The notes under the pieces were generated by a model. It was not told the DNA's origin. It ran no database searches and worked only from the letters and a program-made list of their open reading frames with translations. DNA of 64,000 nucleotides from Anthocerotibacter panamensis C109 (GTDB lineage: Bacteria > Cyanobacteriota > Cyanobacteriia > Gloeobacterales > Anthocerotibacteraceae): positions 1,367,501 through 1,431,500 of the forward strand of contig NZ_CP062698.1 of the NCBI RefSeq assembly GCF_018389385.1, written 5' to 3'. Position numbers and translations under genes: made by a program. This document shows positions 16,246-25,446 of this stretch, piece after piece (position 1 is the first letter of the stretch; each line of letters starts with the position of its first letter).

Positions 16246-16854
16246 TTAAAAATCTTTTTCTCGCTCATAAATTTTCCCAGTAACGCTTGCAATAAAATGC
16301 CTCCTCCTACCCACTACGCTTGAAATATCGTATGCATCTAATTTGTTTTTCCAAGACTCTGATTTCTTTTCTCTTTTGAAGAGAGGAGTCCCGAATATTC
16401 CATTAAGACTTTCTTTTTTTAAGGAAAGCATGATTTTTACCCATAGTATATACGGGTCATGATGGGTTCTTAGTTGCGCTAAAATATCATTATCTCTTTC
16501 CGTTCCAGCAAGTTTTTCAGCCCACTCAAAGCATTTACGGCATAAGTTGAGTATGCGACTGAATTCAATAGCTTTATATTCTTGCTCCTGAAAAAATTTG
16601 CTATTAAAAGGAGCGCGGCTAGTATCATAGCATTTTATCTGATCCTGTAAAATCAAAATTCCAATGTAATCATACATCTGTTCCACTAAGTCAATTAGAT
16701 TTTTTTGATTTTTGTTAGGCGTTACTTTGATGATAAACTTCTGCTGCAAAAAGAGATCGACTGCTAGTGCAGTAGCTATAGAGGGCTCTTTGCTTTTTCG
16801 AAAGTTCAACTCTAAATAAGTTGTTCCATTGACGATGGCAGTCCTCATGTTCAC
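16246..16854 (-). CDS. Hypothetical protein coupled to the integrase
   Basis: A 202-residue protein, AT-rich in sequence and rich in Lys, Ile and Phe, unlike the GC-rich core genes. It is mostly helical, with a C-R-K-C pair near the middle. No family recognised. Its GTG start overlaps the stop of the integrase frame, so it was expressed from the integrase transcript. That position suggests a cargo or mobility-accessory gene of the island. Confidence 0.5.
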   Translation of the reverse strand: MNMRTAIVNGTTYLELNFRKSKEPSIATALAVDLFLQQKFIIKVTPNKNQKNLIDLVEQMYDYIGILILQDQIKCYDTSRAPFNSKFFQEQEYKAIEFSRILNLCRKCFEWAEKLAGTERDNDILAQLRTHHDPYILWVKIMLSLKKESLNGIFGTPLFKREKKSESWKNKLDAYDISSVVGRRRHFIASVTGKIYEREKDF

Positions 16855-18026
16855 AACTCCGGTAATTGTGCGACAGAGCTATACAGGCTAGGTAGCTGGG
16901 GATGTGACTCGATAGAGCCCGCATAATGTGTATAAAGAACTTCTAAGCCGTGTCCAGTCATCTCTCTAACTTCGGTAGGATGCGAACCTTGCGCTAGAGA
17001 ATGACTTACCATGGTGGCGCGGGTCAAATAGAGTTTACGATAGGGCAGCTTCAATTGGTTCAGAATCACTGTCCATGCCCGTGCTCTAAAGTTATGAGCA
17101 TTGACCGGACCACCATTAGGAGCCTTAAAAACATAGCTTTCAGGGTTTACCTGCTCTGGACATTGGGACTTCAACAGCTCTTGTAACTGAGGATTTAATC
17201 GCAGAATCCGCATCTTGCCTGTCTTGGTCCCCTGTTGGATTCCTTCCACTAAGAATTCAGCTATTACAACCGTGGCGCAATCGGGGCTAACATTACGCCA
17301 TTTCAACCCGCAACCCTCCCCAGGTCTAAGCCCAGTCGCAAATAAGAATCTGACATAGGGAGCGTAGGCACTATGAAACTTGTGAGATGCAAAGGCTCTT
17401 AGGATCGCCCCGACTTCTTCAGCGGTGAAGGGCTGTGGTGTGGCTTTGGGTAGGGCTTTATGGCGTACCTCTTCTCAAGGGTTCGACTTAACTAACCGTG
17501 CTTTGATGCCCCACTTCCAGCAAGCCTTGATGATGATCAGGCGGATACGGATGGTTTCACTGGCTAAGCCCTGTTCTCCAAACCATTTCACAAAAGCAGC
17601 GGCTTCCTGCTCTTCTACGTCTACGGCGGGCGTGGTCCCAAAGTACTTGCGTAGATATTTCAGAATTGCGGCGTATTCCCCTTGGATAGTCTTTTCAGTA
17701 ACCCTGTGGCCCGTCTTTGCCCCATCAAGCTCTCAAACAGATTGGGTACGGTCTCCCGTTGTTTGGGTACGGTGGGGGCGGGCTTGTACTTGGTAAGTGT
17801 GGGGTCAAAGTTGCCCGTCACCATGTCTCCTTCAATCTGGCGGGCTTTGGTCTGGGCAGCGGCGCGGTTCAGTTTGTTGTCGGGGATACCTAGCGCCAAA
17901 CAGTAGCGCTTCCCCTCGTGTCGCCATCGCAGGCGTAACCCGCGATCCTCCAAATCCTCGATACTGACCGTACCTTTCTTAGCCTTAGATCTTAGCCTTA
18001 GATGTGCCCGGTGACTGTGTTTTCAT
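16851..18026 (-). pseudogene. Tyrosine recombinase (integrase) of the island, broken
   Basis: Family: tyrosine integrase with an N-terminal arm-binding domain (L-R-L-R-W-R-H-E-G-K-R-Y), a core-binding helical domain, and a catalytic domain with A-T-G-L-R-P-G-E and a C-terminal T-G-H then H-Y-A-G containing the catalytic Tyr. It lies beside the 3' end of a tRNA-Thr gene and reads away from it, the classic position for an integrase of a prophage, satellite or integrative element. It is broken, with about three breaks, so I treat it as a fossil of moderate age. Confidence 0.8.
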
Positions 18027-18108
18027 GACCGTACCCACCTTAGAACCGTACCCAAACCGTACCCATTTTACGCTGAAACACCCCTAAAAACCTCCAAAAT
18101 GGGTACGC
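17743..18108. repeat. Cluster of the 10-base repeat ACCGTACCCA, possible integrase arm sites
   Basis: Three direct copies lie at 18028, 18045 and 18056. Two exact inverted copies lie at 17743 and 17764, and a partial inverted copy at 18099. The cluster spans the integrase 5' end and the space to the tRNA. Spaced repeats at this place are typical arm-type binding sites of tyrosine integrases or binding sites for the element's own regulator. One further exact copy lies at 14516, inside an island gene. Confidence 0.55.
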
Positions 18109-18184
18109 GATAGGCGTGCTTCACAGATAAATTACAACGTACTACAAAAGATAAAACCTGCTCTGGGAGCATATTCTGGGTTAT

Positions 18185-18256
18185 AGCCCCTGATCAGAGT
18201 CGAACTGACGACCTTTCCATTACGAGTGGAACGCACTACCACTGTGCTACAGGGGC
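18185..18256 (-). tRNA. tRNA-Thr (anticodon CGT)
   Basis: On the minus strand a full cloverleaf can be drawn. The acceptor stem is GCCCCTG/CAGGGGC, the D-arm has A-G-T-G-G-T-A, the anticodon loop is C-T-CGT-A-A, and the T-arm has the G-T-T-C-G-A-C loop. The CCA end is not encoded. The 3' end faces the integrase gene, so this is the likely attachment site of the island. No second copy of the tRNA 3' end is visible in the window. Confidence 0.93.
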
Positions 18257-18451
18257 TTTCTTTGATCGTAGGCTGTCTGGGTGACCGGGTCAAGGGTTTG
18301 AGGCTTGCTGTGCAACTGGTTTCGTCCGCTTATGCTAAGGGTTCTAGAGCAATGCGCACACAAAATAATTCGACTTCATATTAAATAGTGTCTAGAAAGT
18401 CTAATTTTTAGTGCTATCATGAAGATATGTGTACCAAACAAGCGTAAACCC

Positions 18452-19138
18452 ATGTACAACCTTCGTGACCGTACTGGATTTGAGAGCCTGCAACAGACTC
18501 GGGTGAATAACCTGCCTGCGGCGTTTGCCGGGATGGGAATGGCCTTGGGTCTGACAGGAGCCGTCTCCTGGTGGGCAGCTAATAATATTCCGGGGATTGG
18601 GTCTTGGTTCTGGCCGCTTTTGATCGTTCAGTTTGGCCTGTTATTGGCGATTGGCACCATCCGTACTTGGGCTAAAGAAGCGGATAATCTCTCGCTCGTG
18701 CTGCTATTTGTATACGCCGCAGTGACAGGGCTAGTCTTGGCTCCGGTGGCAAGTCTCTACCTGACGAATGCTTTGGGACAGGGGATTGTGCTCAAGGCTC
18801 TGGGCTCGGCGGGGATAGCTTTTGGGGCAGCGGCGGTCTATGGCTGGACGACGAAAAAAGACCTCAGCAGTTGGGGTAGCATCCTCTTCATGGCGGTCAT
18901 CGGTCTGATGATCTCTTCGGTGCTAAACATTTTCTTGCAGTCTTCACTGACGCAACTGTTCATCTCGGGGGTCTCAGTGCTAGTCTTTACGGCGTTTACG
19001 GCCTATGACCTGAATATGGCTAAGGAAAACCGCTTCAATGCAACAGCGGGACAGTTAGCTCTGGGGCTCTATCTCAATTTCCTGAATTTGTTGCTGGCGT
19101 TCCTGAATCTCTTCGGCCTTGGTGGACGCAACGACTAA
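18452..19138 (+). CDS. BI-1/YccA-family integral membrane protein
   Basis: About 228 residues with seven hydrophobic segments, the pattern of Bax inhibitor-1 family proteins (G-S-I-L-F-M-A-V-I-G-L-M-I-S-S-V-L-N, then A-Y-D-L-N near the C-terminus, the conserved Asp pair region of these pH-gated ion leak channels). It acts in the cytoplasmic membrane. An upstream in-frame ATG at 18419 would add 11 basic residues; I prefer 18452 (M-Y-N-L-R-D-R). It is followed by a strong terminator. Confidence 0.85.
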   Translation: MYNLRDRTGFESLQQTRVNNLPAAFAGMGMALGLTGAVSWWAANNIPGIGSWFWPLLIVQFGLLLAIGTIRTWAKEADNLSLVLLFVYAAVTGLVLAPVASLYLTNALGQGIVLKALGSAGIAFGAAAVYGWTTKKDLSSWGSILFMAVIGLMISSVLNIFLQSSLTQLFISGVSVLVFTAFTAYDLNMAKENRFNATAGQLALGLYLNFLNLLLAFLNLFGLGGRND

Positions 19139-19169
19139 GCTTTTAGCTTTGCGTAAGGTCATGAGCAGG

Positions 19170-19200
19170 GGCACTGTCTACGGGCAGTGCCTTTTTCTTT
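19170..19200 (+). terminator. Rho-independent terminator of the BI-1-like gene
   Basis: A perfect 7-base stem GGCACTG/CAGTGCC (19170-19176 and 19185-19191) with an 8-base loop, followed by TTTTTCTTT. It lies 31 bases past the stop. Confidence 0.9.
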
Positions 19201-19391
19201 GGGGGACTGCTGGCTCTATTAACTCTCTTTTGTTAAACCCGGAGGAACCCTCCAAACCCATTTTGTCTGATAGCTATCTTTCTCTTTCAGCGGGCCTTTG
19301 GGCTTGTAAACCTTTTACTCCCTCAACTGAGCTTACTATGGTTGCCTTTGACCCGACACTGGCACGCTCAAATCTATCAAAGCAGCCTCAA

Positions 19392-19832
19392 TTAGTCTGC
19401 TTTGCCCCCGAGGACCAACAGAGGACGCAGGTGTTCTTCTAGGTCATCAGGAAAACGGCGCACCGGCTTACCCCGTTCCCGGTCAATGATGGCGTGGTCA
19501 GAGCGGGCGGTGACGTGAAGGATGCGCTCCTCCTCTGAATGAACCGTGTAGCTCCAACTCAAGCGCGGAGCGCGAAACTCGACTAGCTGCGTGAGGAGGG
19601 TGATCTGAGCGTTAAAGGGCACCATGCGCAGATAACGCACGTTTAATTCGATCACCGGCAGGTCAAAACCCGACGCCACCAAATGGGCGAACTCTAACCC
19701 GACACTGCGCACGAAGTCGATACGGGCCATCTCCAGCCAAGTCACGATTGCCCGATGAGAGACAATTCCGCCATAGTCCGTGTCGTGGGGATAGACCGGC
19801 AACGTGAGCCGATGGATAGGGTCCGTGGTCAT
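19392..19832 (-). CDS. YbgC/4HBT-family acyl-CoA thioesterase
   Basis: About 146 residues with a hot-dog fold of the 4-hydroxybenzoyl-CoA thioesterase type: H-D-T-D-Y-G-G-I-V contains the catalytic Asp, followed by V-T-W-L-E-M-A-R. In cyanobacteria such enzymes include the 1,4-dihydroxy-2-naphthoyl-CoA hydrolase of phylloquinone synthesis. That specific role is possible but not shown here. The frame extends 12 codons upstream to 19868; the Met at 19832 fits the family better. Confidence 0.8.
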   Translation of the reverse strand: MTTDPIHRLTLPVYPHDTDYGGIVSHRAIVTWLEMARIDFVRSVGLEFAHLVASGFDLPVIELNVRYLRMVPFNAQITLLTQLVEFRAPRLSWSYTVHSEEERILHVTARSDHAIIDRERGKPVRRFPDDLEEHLRPLLVLGGKAD

Positions 19833-19954
19833 GGCCTTCTCAAGCGTCCGAACCTGAGGATACTCCACCCCCTCCCCCCAAGCAAGCGTACTCCTTTGGC
19901 AATATTAGGGATTGAAACTCCCTACACTGGTAAGAGAAACCCCACCCATGACCT

Positions 19955-20758
19955 ATGCCCCAACGCCTCGATAACCTCCTGGTGGAACGGGGGCTCGCCC
20001 CGAGCCGCCATCAAGCCCAACTGCTCATCCGCGCCGGACAGGTCCGTGTCAACGGTCAACTGACCGATAAACCGGGTGAGAAAGTTGACCTTGCAGCTCA
20101 ACTAGAAGTCAAAGTGGCCCCCCGCTTCGTCTCTCGGGGCGGAGAAAAACTACTGGGAGCCCTCGATACCTTAGGCGTCGAAGTAGCAGGGCGGGTCTGT
20201 CTGGATGGAGGAATCTCCACCGGGGGGTTCACCGACTGTCTCTTGCAGCAAGGAGCGAAGCGGGTCTACGGAATCGATGTGGGCTACGGTCAGGTTGCTT
20301 GGTCTTTGCGTACCGATGAACGGGTGGTGCTCAAAGAACGGACCAACCTGCGCTATCTGATGCCCGATGAACTGTACGAGGAATCCGACCCCCGGCCCGA
20401 CTTTGCGGTAGTGGATGTATCTTTTATTTCCTTGACCAAACTTCTCCCCGCGCTCTGGCGGCTACTCCATACCCCCCGCGAGTGCCTGCTTTTGGTTAAA
20501 CCCCAATTTGAATGCGGGCGCGAACAGGTGGGCAAAGGCGTGGTCCGCGACCCGCAGGTGCACCGCGAAGTGCTCATCCGGGTCTGGGAAGCGGCCAAAG
20601 CTCAGGGTTGGCGCATTCAAGGACTGACATGGTCGCCAATTACCGGCCCCCAGGGCAATATTGAGTATTGGCTTTGGCTAGGTATTGGGACTACGAGCCT
20701 GCCCCAGCCTATCCCTGAGGTCGTCGCCCGCGCTCACGAAGCCTTGGCTGTGTCCTGA
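19955..20758 (+). CDS. tlyA: TlyA-family rRNA 2'-O-methyltransferase
   Basis: A 267-residue protein. It has an N-terminal S4 RNA-binding domain (R-L-D-N-L-L-V-E-R-G-L-A, residues ~3-60) and an FtsJ/RrmJ-like methyltransferase domain with D-G-G-I-S-T-G-G-F-T-D-C-L-L as the SAM motif and V-V-D-V-S-F-I-S as motif IV. TlyA proteins methylate ribose positions on rRNA; the older name hemolysin A is misleading. The 3' end overlaps the convergent gene by 25 bases. Confidence 0.92.
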   Translation: MPQRLDNLLVERGLAPSRHQAQLLIRAGQVRVNGQLTDKPGEKVDLAAQLEVKVAPRFVSRGGEKLLGALDTLGVEVAGRVCLDGGISTGGFTDCLLQQGAKRVYGIDVGYGQVAWSLRTDERVVLKERTNLRYLMPDELYEESDPRPDFAVVDVSFISLTKLLPALWRLLHTPRECLLLVKPQFECGREQVGKGVVRDPQVHREVLIRVWEAAKAQGWRIQGLTWSPITGPQGNIEYWLWLGIGTTSLPQPIPEVVARAHEALAVS

Positions 20759-21408
20759 CGTAAAAGCTCCCGCAGCGTGTTGAGCACCAAAGGCGTCGCA
20801 CCCTGGTCGAGGTAATGGGCAACGACCTCCCCTTGGCGGTCCAGAATAAAAACGTGAATGTGGTTGCGCAGGCTTTGCTGTTCTCGTTCGACACGATTCT
20901 GGTTAAAGCGGGTGAGCTGTGCAGGATTTTGCGCAAAGACGGCAAACTCAGGGCGGGGGCTGTCTTTAAAGAGCGTGAGGATGAGCTTGCCTTCCCAGTC
21001 TGGGATATATAGTGTCAGCCCCGGCCTATAGGGCCGTCCCGCCTTCTGGAAGCGCTCTTTCATCAGTACATCCGCCGCCGCCACTTTGTCGAGAATAATA
21101 TGGGTCGCAAGACCCCGGGCAAAGTTGGGAATTCCCTTGAGATCCATCACAGAGATAACCGCAACATTGCGGTCCTCACTCAAAGTAAAAGCTAGATCCT
21201 GGCCCATGACCCGAGCGTTGTCGGCGTTGTCGCGGTTGGCGACAATGAGTGCAGTCCAGCGCCCTTCCAATTGCCCCAGGGTCACGGGTTTTCCGGCGAG
21301 GTCCACTGCGGGCGTGCTCACCAAGGGGGACTGAGCCGCTACAGACAGCGCCAGTTTCCCCAAGAGAACTGTCAGGAGGACAGACAAGAAGGTACGGATT
21401 AATTTCAT
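20734..21408 (-). CDS. Exported protein with thioredoxin-like features
   Basis: A 224-residue protein with a signal peptide (L-I-R-T-F-L-S-V-L-L-T-V-L-L, cleavage near V-A-A-Q). The mature part resembles a thioredoxin/peroxiredoxin-like or DUF4174-like fold: W-T-A-L-I-V-A-N-R-D, later F-I-L-D-R-Q-G-E-V-V-A-H-Y. The usual redox Cys pair is absent. Likely periplasmic or lumenal, function unknown. It overlaps the end of tlyA convergently by 25 bases. Confidence 0.6.
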   Translation of the reverse strand: MKLIRTFLSVLLTVLLGKLALSVAAQSPLVSTPAVDLAGKPVTLGQLEGRWTALIVANRDNADNARVMGQDLAFTLSEDRNVAVISVMDLKGIPNFARGLATHIILDKVAAADVLMKERFQKAGRPYRPGLTLYIPDWEGKLILTLFKDSPRPEFAVFAQNPAQLTRFNQNRVEREQQSLRNHIHVFILDRQGEVVAHYLDQGATPLVLNTLRELLRQDTAKAS

Positions 21409-21494
21409 TACAGCTCATCTCCAGCCCTTAACTCAGAATACGCACTTCGCTGGCACGTTTTAGCAATTCGCGAGCACTATTCCAGAAGTCTGAC

Positions 21495-22349
21495 TTATTT
21501 GGGAAACGGTTGTTCCCTGAGGGGCTGTGGTGGTCGCCAGCCATTAGCGAAGTGGACCCACTGCGTGACGCTGAGGGCTTCGGCGCGGCTGTCGAGACGC
21601 TCCCCTAAGTTGGTGAGGAGCTGTTCGATATAAGTGGGCGGGGCCAGCGGCTTGAGCGTGTTGCGCAGCATCTTACGGCGCATACTAAAGCCCTGTCGCA
21701 CCAGCCGCTCCAAGAGGACCGGGTTCTCGGCGGCGGGGACGAAGGGGCGGGGTGTGAGCGCGACAATAGCCGAGTCCACCTTGGGCCGGGGATAAAAGGC
21801 TCGCGGGCCTACCACCGCCACCAATTCCACCTGCGCGAGGTATTGGATATGGACGGACATCGACCCATAAGCCCCACCCCCCGGTGAAGCTGCAAGACGC
21901 TCGGCGATTTCCCTTTGGACCAGCAGAACCACGCGCCGAAATTGGGTGATGGGCGCGTGGGGAGAGCCTAGGAGTTTTTCGAGGATCAGCCCGGTGATGT
22001 AGTAAGGAATATTGGCTACGACCACGGTGGGCAGGGGGGGCAGGGGTTCGGCTAGCACATCCCCGAAGTGGACTGTGAAGGGACGATTTTGGAAACGCTT
22101 GGCGAGGGGTGCCGCTAGGGTCCGGTCAATCTCGATGGCCTCCACGCGTCCGGCTGCCTTCAGTAATAGTTCCGTCAGATTTCCCGTCCCCGGCCCAATC
22201 TCCAGGACAGTGTCCTCTTTGGTGAGCGCGGCTACTTGGACGATTTGCGTCAGCACACCTTGGTCTCTCAGCCAGTACTGAGCGTAGCGCTTCTTGGGAT
22301 AGCGGGCCTGTTCTCCAGGTACCAGGAGGTGGTCGATTTCAGCCATCAC
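21495..22349 (-). CDS. rsmA: 16S rRNA dimethyladenosine transferase
   Basis: A 284-residue RsmA/KsgA. It dimethylates the two adjacent adenines near the 3' end of 16S rRNA during 30S maturation. The SAM-binding [12 protein letters not shown] and catalytic N-I-P-Y-Y-I are both present. The start overlaps the lysS stop by 4 bases, so the two are translationally coupled. Confidence 0.95.
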   Translation of the reverse strand: MMAEIDHLLVPGEQARYPKKRYAQYWLRDQGVLTQIVQVAALTKEDTVLEIGPGTGNLTELLLKAAGRVEAIEIDRTLAAPLAKRFQNRPFTVHFGDVLAEPLPPLPTVVVANIPYYITGLILEKLLGSPHAPITQFRRVVLLVQREIAERLAASPGGGAYGSMSVHIQYLAQVELVAVVGPRAFYPRPKVDSAIVALTPRPFVPAAENPVLLERLVRQGFSMRRKMLRNTLKPLAPPTYIEQLLTNLGERLDSRAEALSVTQWVHFANGWRPPQPLREQPFPK

Positions 22350-23875
22350 TCGGGGCGCAGAGTGGGAAAGGGGATCACATCGCGGATGCTCGGGCTGTCG
22401 GTGAGGAGCATCACCAAGCGGTCAATGCCCATGCCCATGCCTCCTGTGGGGGGGAGTCCGTGCTCGATGGCGGTGAGGAAGTCCTCATCCAAGGGGTGGG
22501 CCTCTTCGTCGCCCGCGTCGCGCTGACGGGCTTGTTCCTCGAAGCGGGCACGCTGGTCTATAGGGTCATTGAGTTCCGTGAAACTGTTGGCGGTCTCCCG
22601 TCCTACGATGTAAAGTTCAAAGCGCTCGACGAGGCCAGGAAAACGGGGATCGCGGTGCTTTTTCGCTAGCGGGGAGTTCTCGACCGGGAAATCGAGGACG
22701 AAGGTTGGTTGGATCAGCGTGGTTTCGACGTTCTGCTCAAACAGCTCGACTAAGAGCAATCCGGCGGAATCCCCCGGCTTGAGCTTGTGAAACTCTTTGG
22801 AATATTCCATTCCCGCTGCTTTCAGCATTTTGCCGATTGCTGCGATGTCCCCGTCTGAAAGGTGCCGGGGGAATAGATGGAGGTCAATCCCGGTCCCTTC
22901 CCGGACTAGCTCATGCATCGTCGCTCTGCGGAAGGGGCGGGCTACATCTACTTCGTGACCCTGATAAGGGAGGAGTGTCCTGCCACAGACCTCCTGAGCA
23001 CAGGTGCGTACCAGCGTCTCGGTCAGGTCCATCATGTCGAAGTAGTCCGCGTAGGCTTGATAGACCTCCAGCGACGTAAATTCGGGATTGTGGCGCGTCG
23101 AGATGCCCTCATTGCGGAAGATCCGTCCAATCTCGTAGACCCGTTCCAGCCCGCCGACCACCAGACGCTTCAGGTGCAGTTCGGTGGCGATGCGCAGGTA
23201 GAGCTGGAGATCCAGGGCTTTGTGGTAGGTGACAAAGGGCTGGGCTGCCGCCCCGCCTGCCTGTGTGTGCAGCACGGGCGTATCGATCTCCAGGAAATCT
23301 TGCGCATCTAGGACATGGCGCAGGGTACGGATCGTAAGTGCCCGCTTGCGAAAGGTATCGCGCACCTCAGGATTGACGATGAGGTCCACATAGCGCTGAC
23401 GGTAGCGCTTCTCGACGTCGGTGAGTCCCTTATGTTTTTCGGGCAAGGGCAAGAAGGTCTTAGTCAGGAGGATATAAGAAGTGATATAGACCGAGAGTTC
23501 ACCTTTTTGGGTGCGGTAGAGCGTGCCCTCGACACCCAGGATATCTCCTGCGTCTGTGAGTTTATCCAACTGTTTAAAAGCTTCTGCTCCCATATGATCT
23601 GTGATCCGGGATTTTTCGCAGTAAAGCTGGATCTGCCCTGAAGCATCCTGGAGCGTGAGAAACGCAAGCTTCCCCATCACCCGGCGCAGCATGATACGAC
23701 CTGCCACCTGGACTACTTCCATGGCTTCCTGCTCATGGGGTAGATTTTTATAATGCTCCTGCAAAGCTTGCGCGGAGTGGGTCGGCTTAAAGCTATGGGG
23801 ATAGATCGGTAAACCCAGGGTCTTCATCTGGTCTAGCTTGCCGATCCGGGCAGCACGAATATCTTCTTCGCTCAT
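22346..23875 (-). CDS. lysS: Lysyl-tRNA synthetase, class II
   Basis: A 509-residue enzyme that charges tRNA-Lys. It has an OB-fold anticodon-binding domain (residues ~55-150) and the class II core. Motif 2 is [15 protein letters not shown], and motif 3 [13 protein letters not shown] near the C-terminus. Full length. It forms an operon with rsmA downstream. Confidence 0.97.
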   Translation of the reverse strand: MSEEDIRAARIGKLDQMKTLGLPIYPHSFKPTHSAQALQEHYKNLPHEQEAMEVVQVAGRIMLRRVMGKLAFLTLQDASGQIQLYCEKSRITDHMGAEAFKQLDKLTDAGDILGVEGTLYRTQKGELSVYITSYILLTKTFLPLPEKHKGLTDVEKRYRQRYVDLIVNPEVRDTFRKRALTIRTLRHVLDAQDFLEIDTPVLHTQAGGAAAQPFVTYHKALDLQLYLRIATELHLKRLVVGGLERVYEIGRIFRNEGISTRHNPEFTSLEVYQAYADYFDMMDLTETLVRTCAQEVCGRTLLPYQGHEVDVARPFRRATMHELVREGTGIDLHLFPRHLSDGDIAAIGKMLKAAGMEYSKEFHKLKPGDSAGLLLVELFEQNVETTLIQPTFVLDFPVENSPLAKKHRDPRFPGLVERFELYIVGRETANSFTELNDPIDQRARFEEQARQRDAGDEEAHPLDEDFLTAIEHGLPPTGGMGMGIDRLVMLLTDSPSIRDVIPFPTLRPE

Positions 23876-23953
23876 GGTCTGTAGTTGGGTAACACCTCAG
23901 CCTACCATACCCCTCTGAGTGCCTCTGCTCGTAGGCTCAAGGCTAGTATCAGT

Positions 23954-24637
23954 TCATCGGTGCCAAGGGACGCTCAACGCCCGACCATTATCCTTCACGC
24001 CCAGATTCAAGAGATAGGGAACCGCCTTTTTGCTCCACTGGTTGGCGGTCCAATAACCCGCAGCCTCCTCTCCGAAGCAACTCCTGAGCATCTCGGTATC
24101 AATGATGCCGGGATTTAGAGCAATGACCGCGAGACCTTTAGGCAATTCCTGCGCTAAGGCTTGGGTCAGCCCTTCAATGGCCCACTTGGAAGCACAGTAG
24201 GGCGCGACTTCCGGGGAGGTAGAGCGCCCCCAGCCGGAACTAAAGTTCACGATGACCCCCGCGCCCCTAGCGAGCATGGCGGGCAGGAAATGGCGGATGA
24301 CGTTAGCCGTGCCCTTGATATTCACATCAATTACCTGGTCAAACTCCGCCACGGGGACTTCCCAAAGCGGAGCATTGCGGTTAATCACGCCCGCATTGTT
24401 GATGAGCAGATCCGGGGGACCATATTCCGCCACTAGGGTGTGGCTCCAAGCCTGAACTTGAGCATCCTCTGCCACATCCACCGTATCCAAGCGATGAGGA
24501 GCCCCTAAGCAACGAGCGCGGTCTGCTACCCGACTACACCCCATCACCATATGCCCGTGTTGGGCGAATTCCTCAGCCATTGCCCGTCCTAGTCCCCGGC
24601 TCACACCCGTGATTACGATTCGTCGTGGGTGGGTCAT
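23954..24637 (-). CDS. Short-chain dehydrogenase/reductase
   Basis: A 227-residue SDR enzyme with a Rossmann fold. The nucleotide-binding motif is T-G-V-S-R-G-L-G, followed by N-N-A-G and the catalytic pair Y-C-A-S-K with a Ser upstream (N-F-S-S-G-W). The substrate cannot be told. It stands alone, 79 bases upstream of lysS on the same strand. Confidence 0.88.
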   Translation of the reverse strand: MTHPRRIVITGVSRGLGRAMAEEFAQHGHMVMGCSRVADRARCLGAPHRLDTVDVAEDAQVQAWSHTLVAEYGPPDLLINNAGVINRNAPLWEVPVAEFDQVIDVNIKGTANVIRHFLPAMLARGAGVIVNFSSGWGRSTSPEVAPYCASKWAIEGLTQALAQELPKGLAVIALNPGIIDTEMLRSCFGEEAAGYWTANQWSKKAVPYLLNLGVKDNGRALSVPWHR

Positions 24638-25128
24638 TGAGAGGAAACTCCCTACGTCTACTTGTCATCATTTTCGCCGATAGAAATAAAACGTTCTATA
24701 GCAAGCCTAACTAGTTTATGAAACGCCACCCAATAGCTGCTATTAGCCTATGGTGTGCTGTCGCTATGGGGTAGGGGAGCAAGAACAAAATTGGCTCCCG
24801 ACAGGTACTTGCTGGGTAGGGCGGGGGGCTTTTACAGCTCAAGCCGAGCGATTTATCACCTTGATGTTGCGCGAACCTTTCGACTATACGCACTGGCAGC
24901 AACAGCTCTGGGCCGGTAGGAGTGTAGACAAACTGAGCAAGCTATACTCATGAATCCGACGCCCTAACCTGTGACAACCGACACCCTGCTCTAGCTCGAA
25001 CCAATGATTCTATAGATCCACTAAGTCAGACTCCCACCCAACTAAATTGGAAACCAAAGAGCTTGGGCGCAACGATTTCGCAGTGGAGCCGCGAAATTAA
25101 ACGTTCCGGGCTAAAAATTACGCTACTT
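24638..25128. other. Intergenic stretch, about 490 bases
   Basis: It holds one weak small open frame (24750-24953, listed separately) and otherwise no recognised element. The last ~120 bases lie directly 3' of the DUF3493 gene, with no clear terminator hairpin. Confidence 0.35.
24750..24953 (+). CDS. Possible small protein of unknown function
   Basis: A 67-residue frame. The C-terminal half reads like protein (E-P-F-D-Y-T-H-W-Q-Q-Q-L-W-A-G-R-S-V-D). The N-terminal half is cysteine- and glycine-rich and less convincing, and there is no good ribosome binding site before the ATG. Could be a decayed C-terminus of a former gene. Confidence 0.25.
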   Translation: MVCCRYGVGEQEQNWLPTGTCWVGRGAFTAQAERFITLMLREPFDYTHWQQQLWAGRSVDKLSKLYS

Positions 25129-25437
25129 TTATTTCTGTTTGCGTAAAAACCGCTCTGTTTGCGCTATCTCTCGCTCCCGCTCTGCCCGAAACAGAACCAC
25201 CATGGTCACCACCAAGACGACATGCAGGAGTGCCATAAAAAAGCTGTTTACCCAGAGGTCATAGTTTCCTTTGGCGAGTCCTCCCAAGGTCCGGCTGAGG
25301 AAAACTAGCGTCCCAATCACCCCACTTCCGGCGAAACATAGATACAAAAACAAACGCAGGCTGCGATAGGGGGAGGACAGGGCTGCCCTCATCTCAGCCC
25401 GTTTGGTCGCTTTACGTTCAGGCGTCCAGGAATCCAT
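25129..25437 (-). CDS. DUF3493 (LPA1/Rep27-like) membrane protein
   Basis: A 102-residue protein with two membrane helices (L-R-L-F-L-Y-L-C-F-A-G-S-G-V-I-G and a second around S-F-F-M-A-L-L-H-V-V-L-V-V) and charged ends. This matches the small DUF3493 family of cyanobacteria, whose plant relatives (LPA1, Rep27) help assemble photosystem II. A similar role here is inferred from family only. It follows aspA by 9 bases and is probably co-transcribed. Confidence 0.75.
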   Translation of the reverse strand: MDSWTPERKATKRAEMRAALSSPYRSLRLFLYLCFAGSGVIGTLVFLSRTLGGLAKGNYDLWVNSFFMALLHVVLVVTMVVLFRAEREREIAQTERFLRKQK

Positions 25438-25446
25438 AGCCCCTCC

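Noticed and set aside
18185-18256. Search for a second copy of the tRNA-Thr 3' end as the far attachment site
   Set aside because: No second copy was seen by eye between 8.4 and 18.2 kb, so no attachment pair is claimed.
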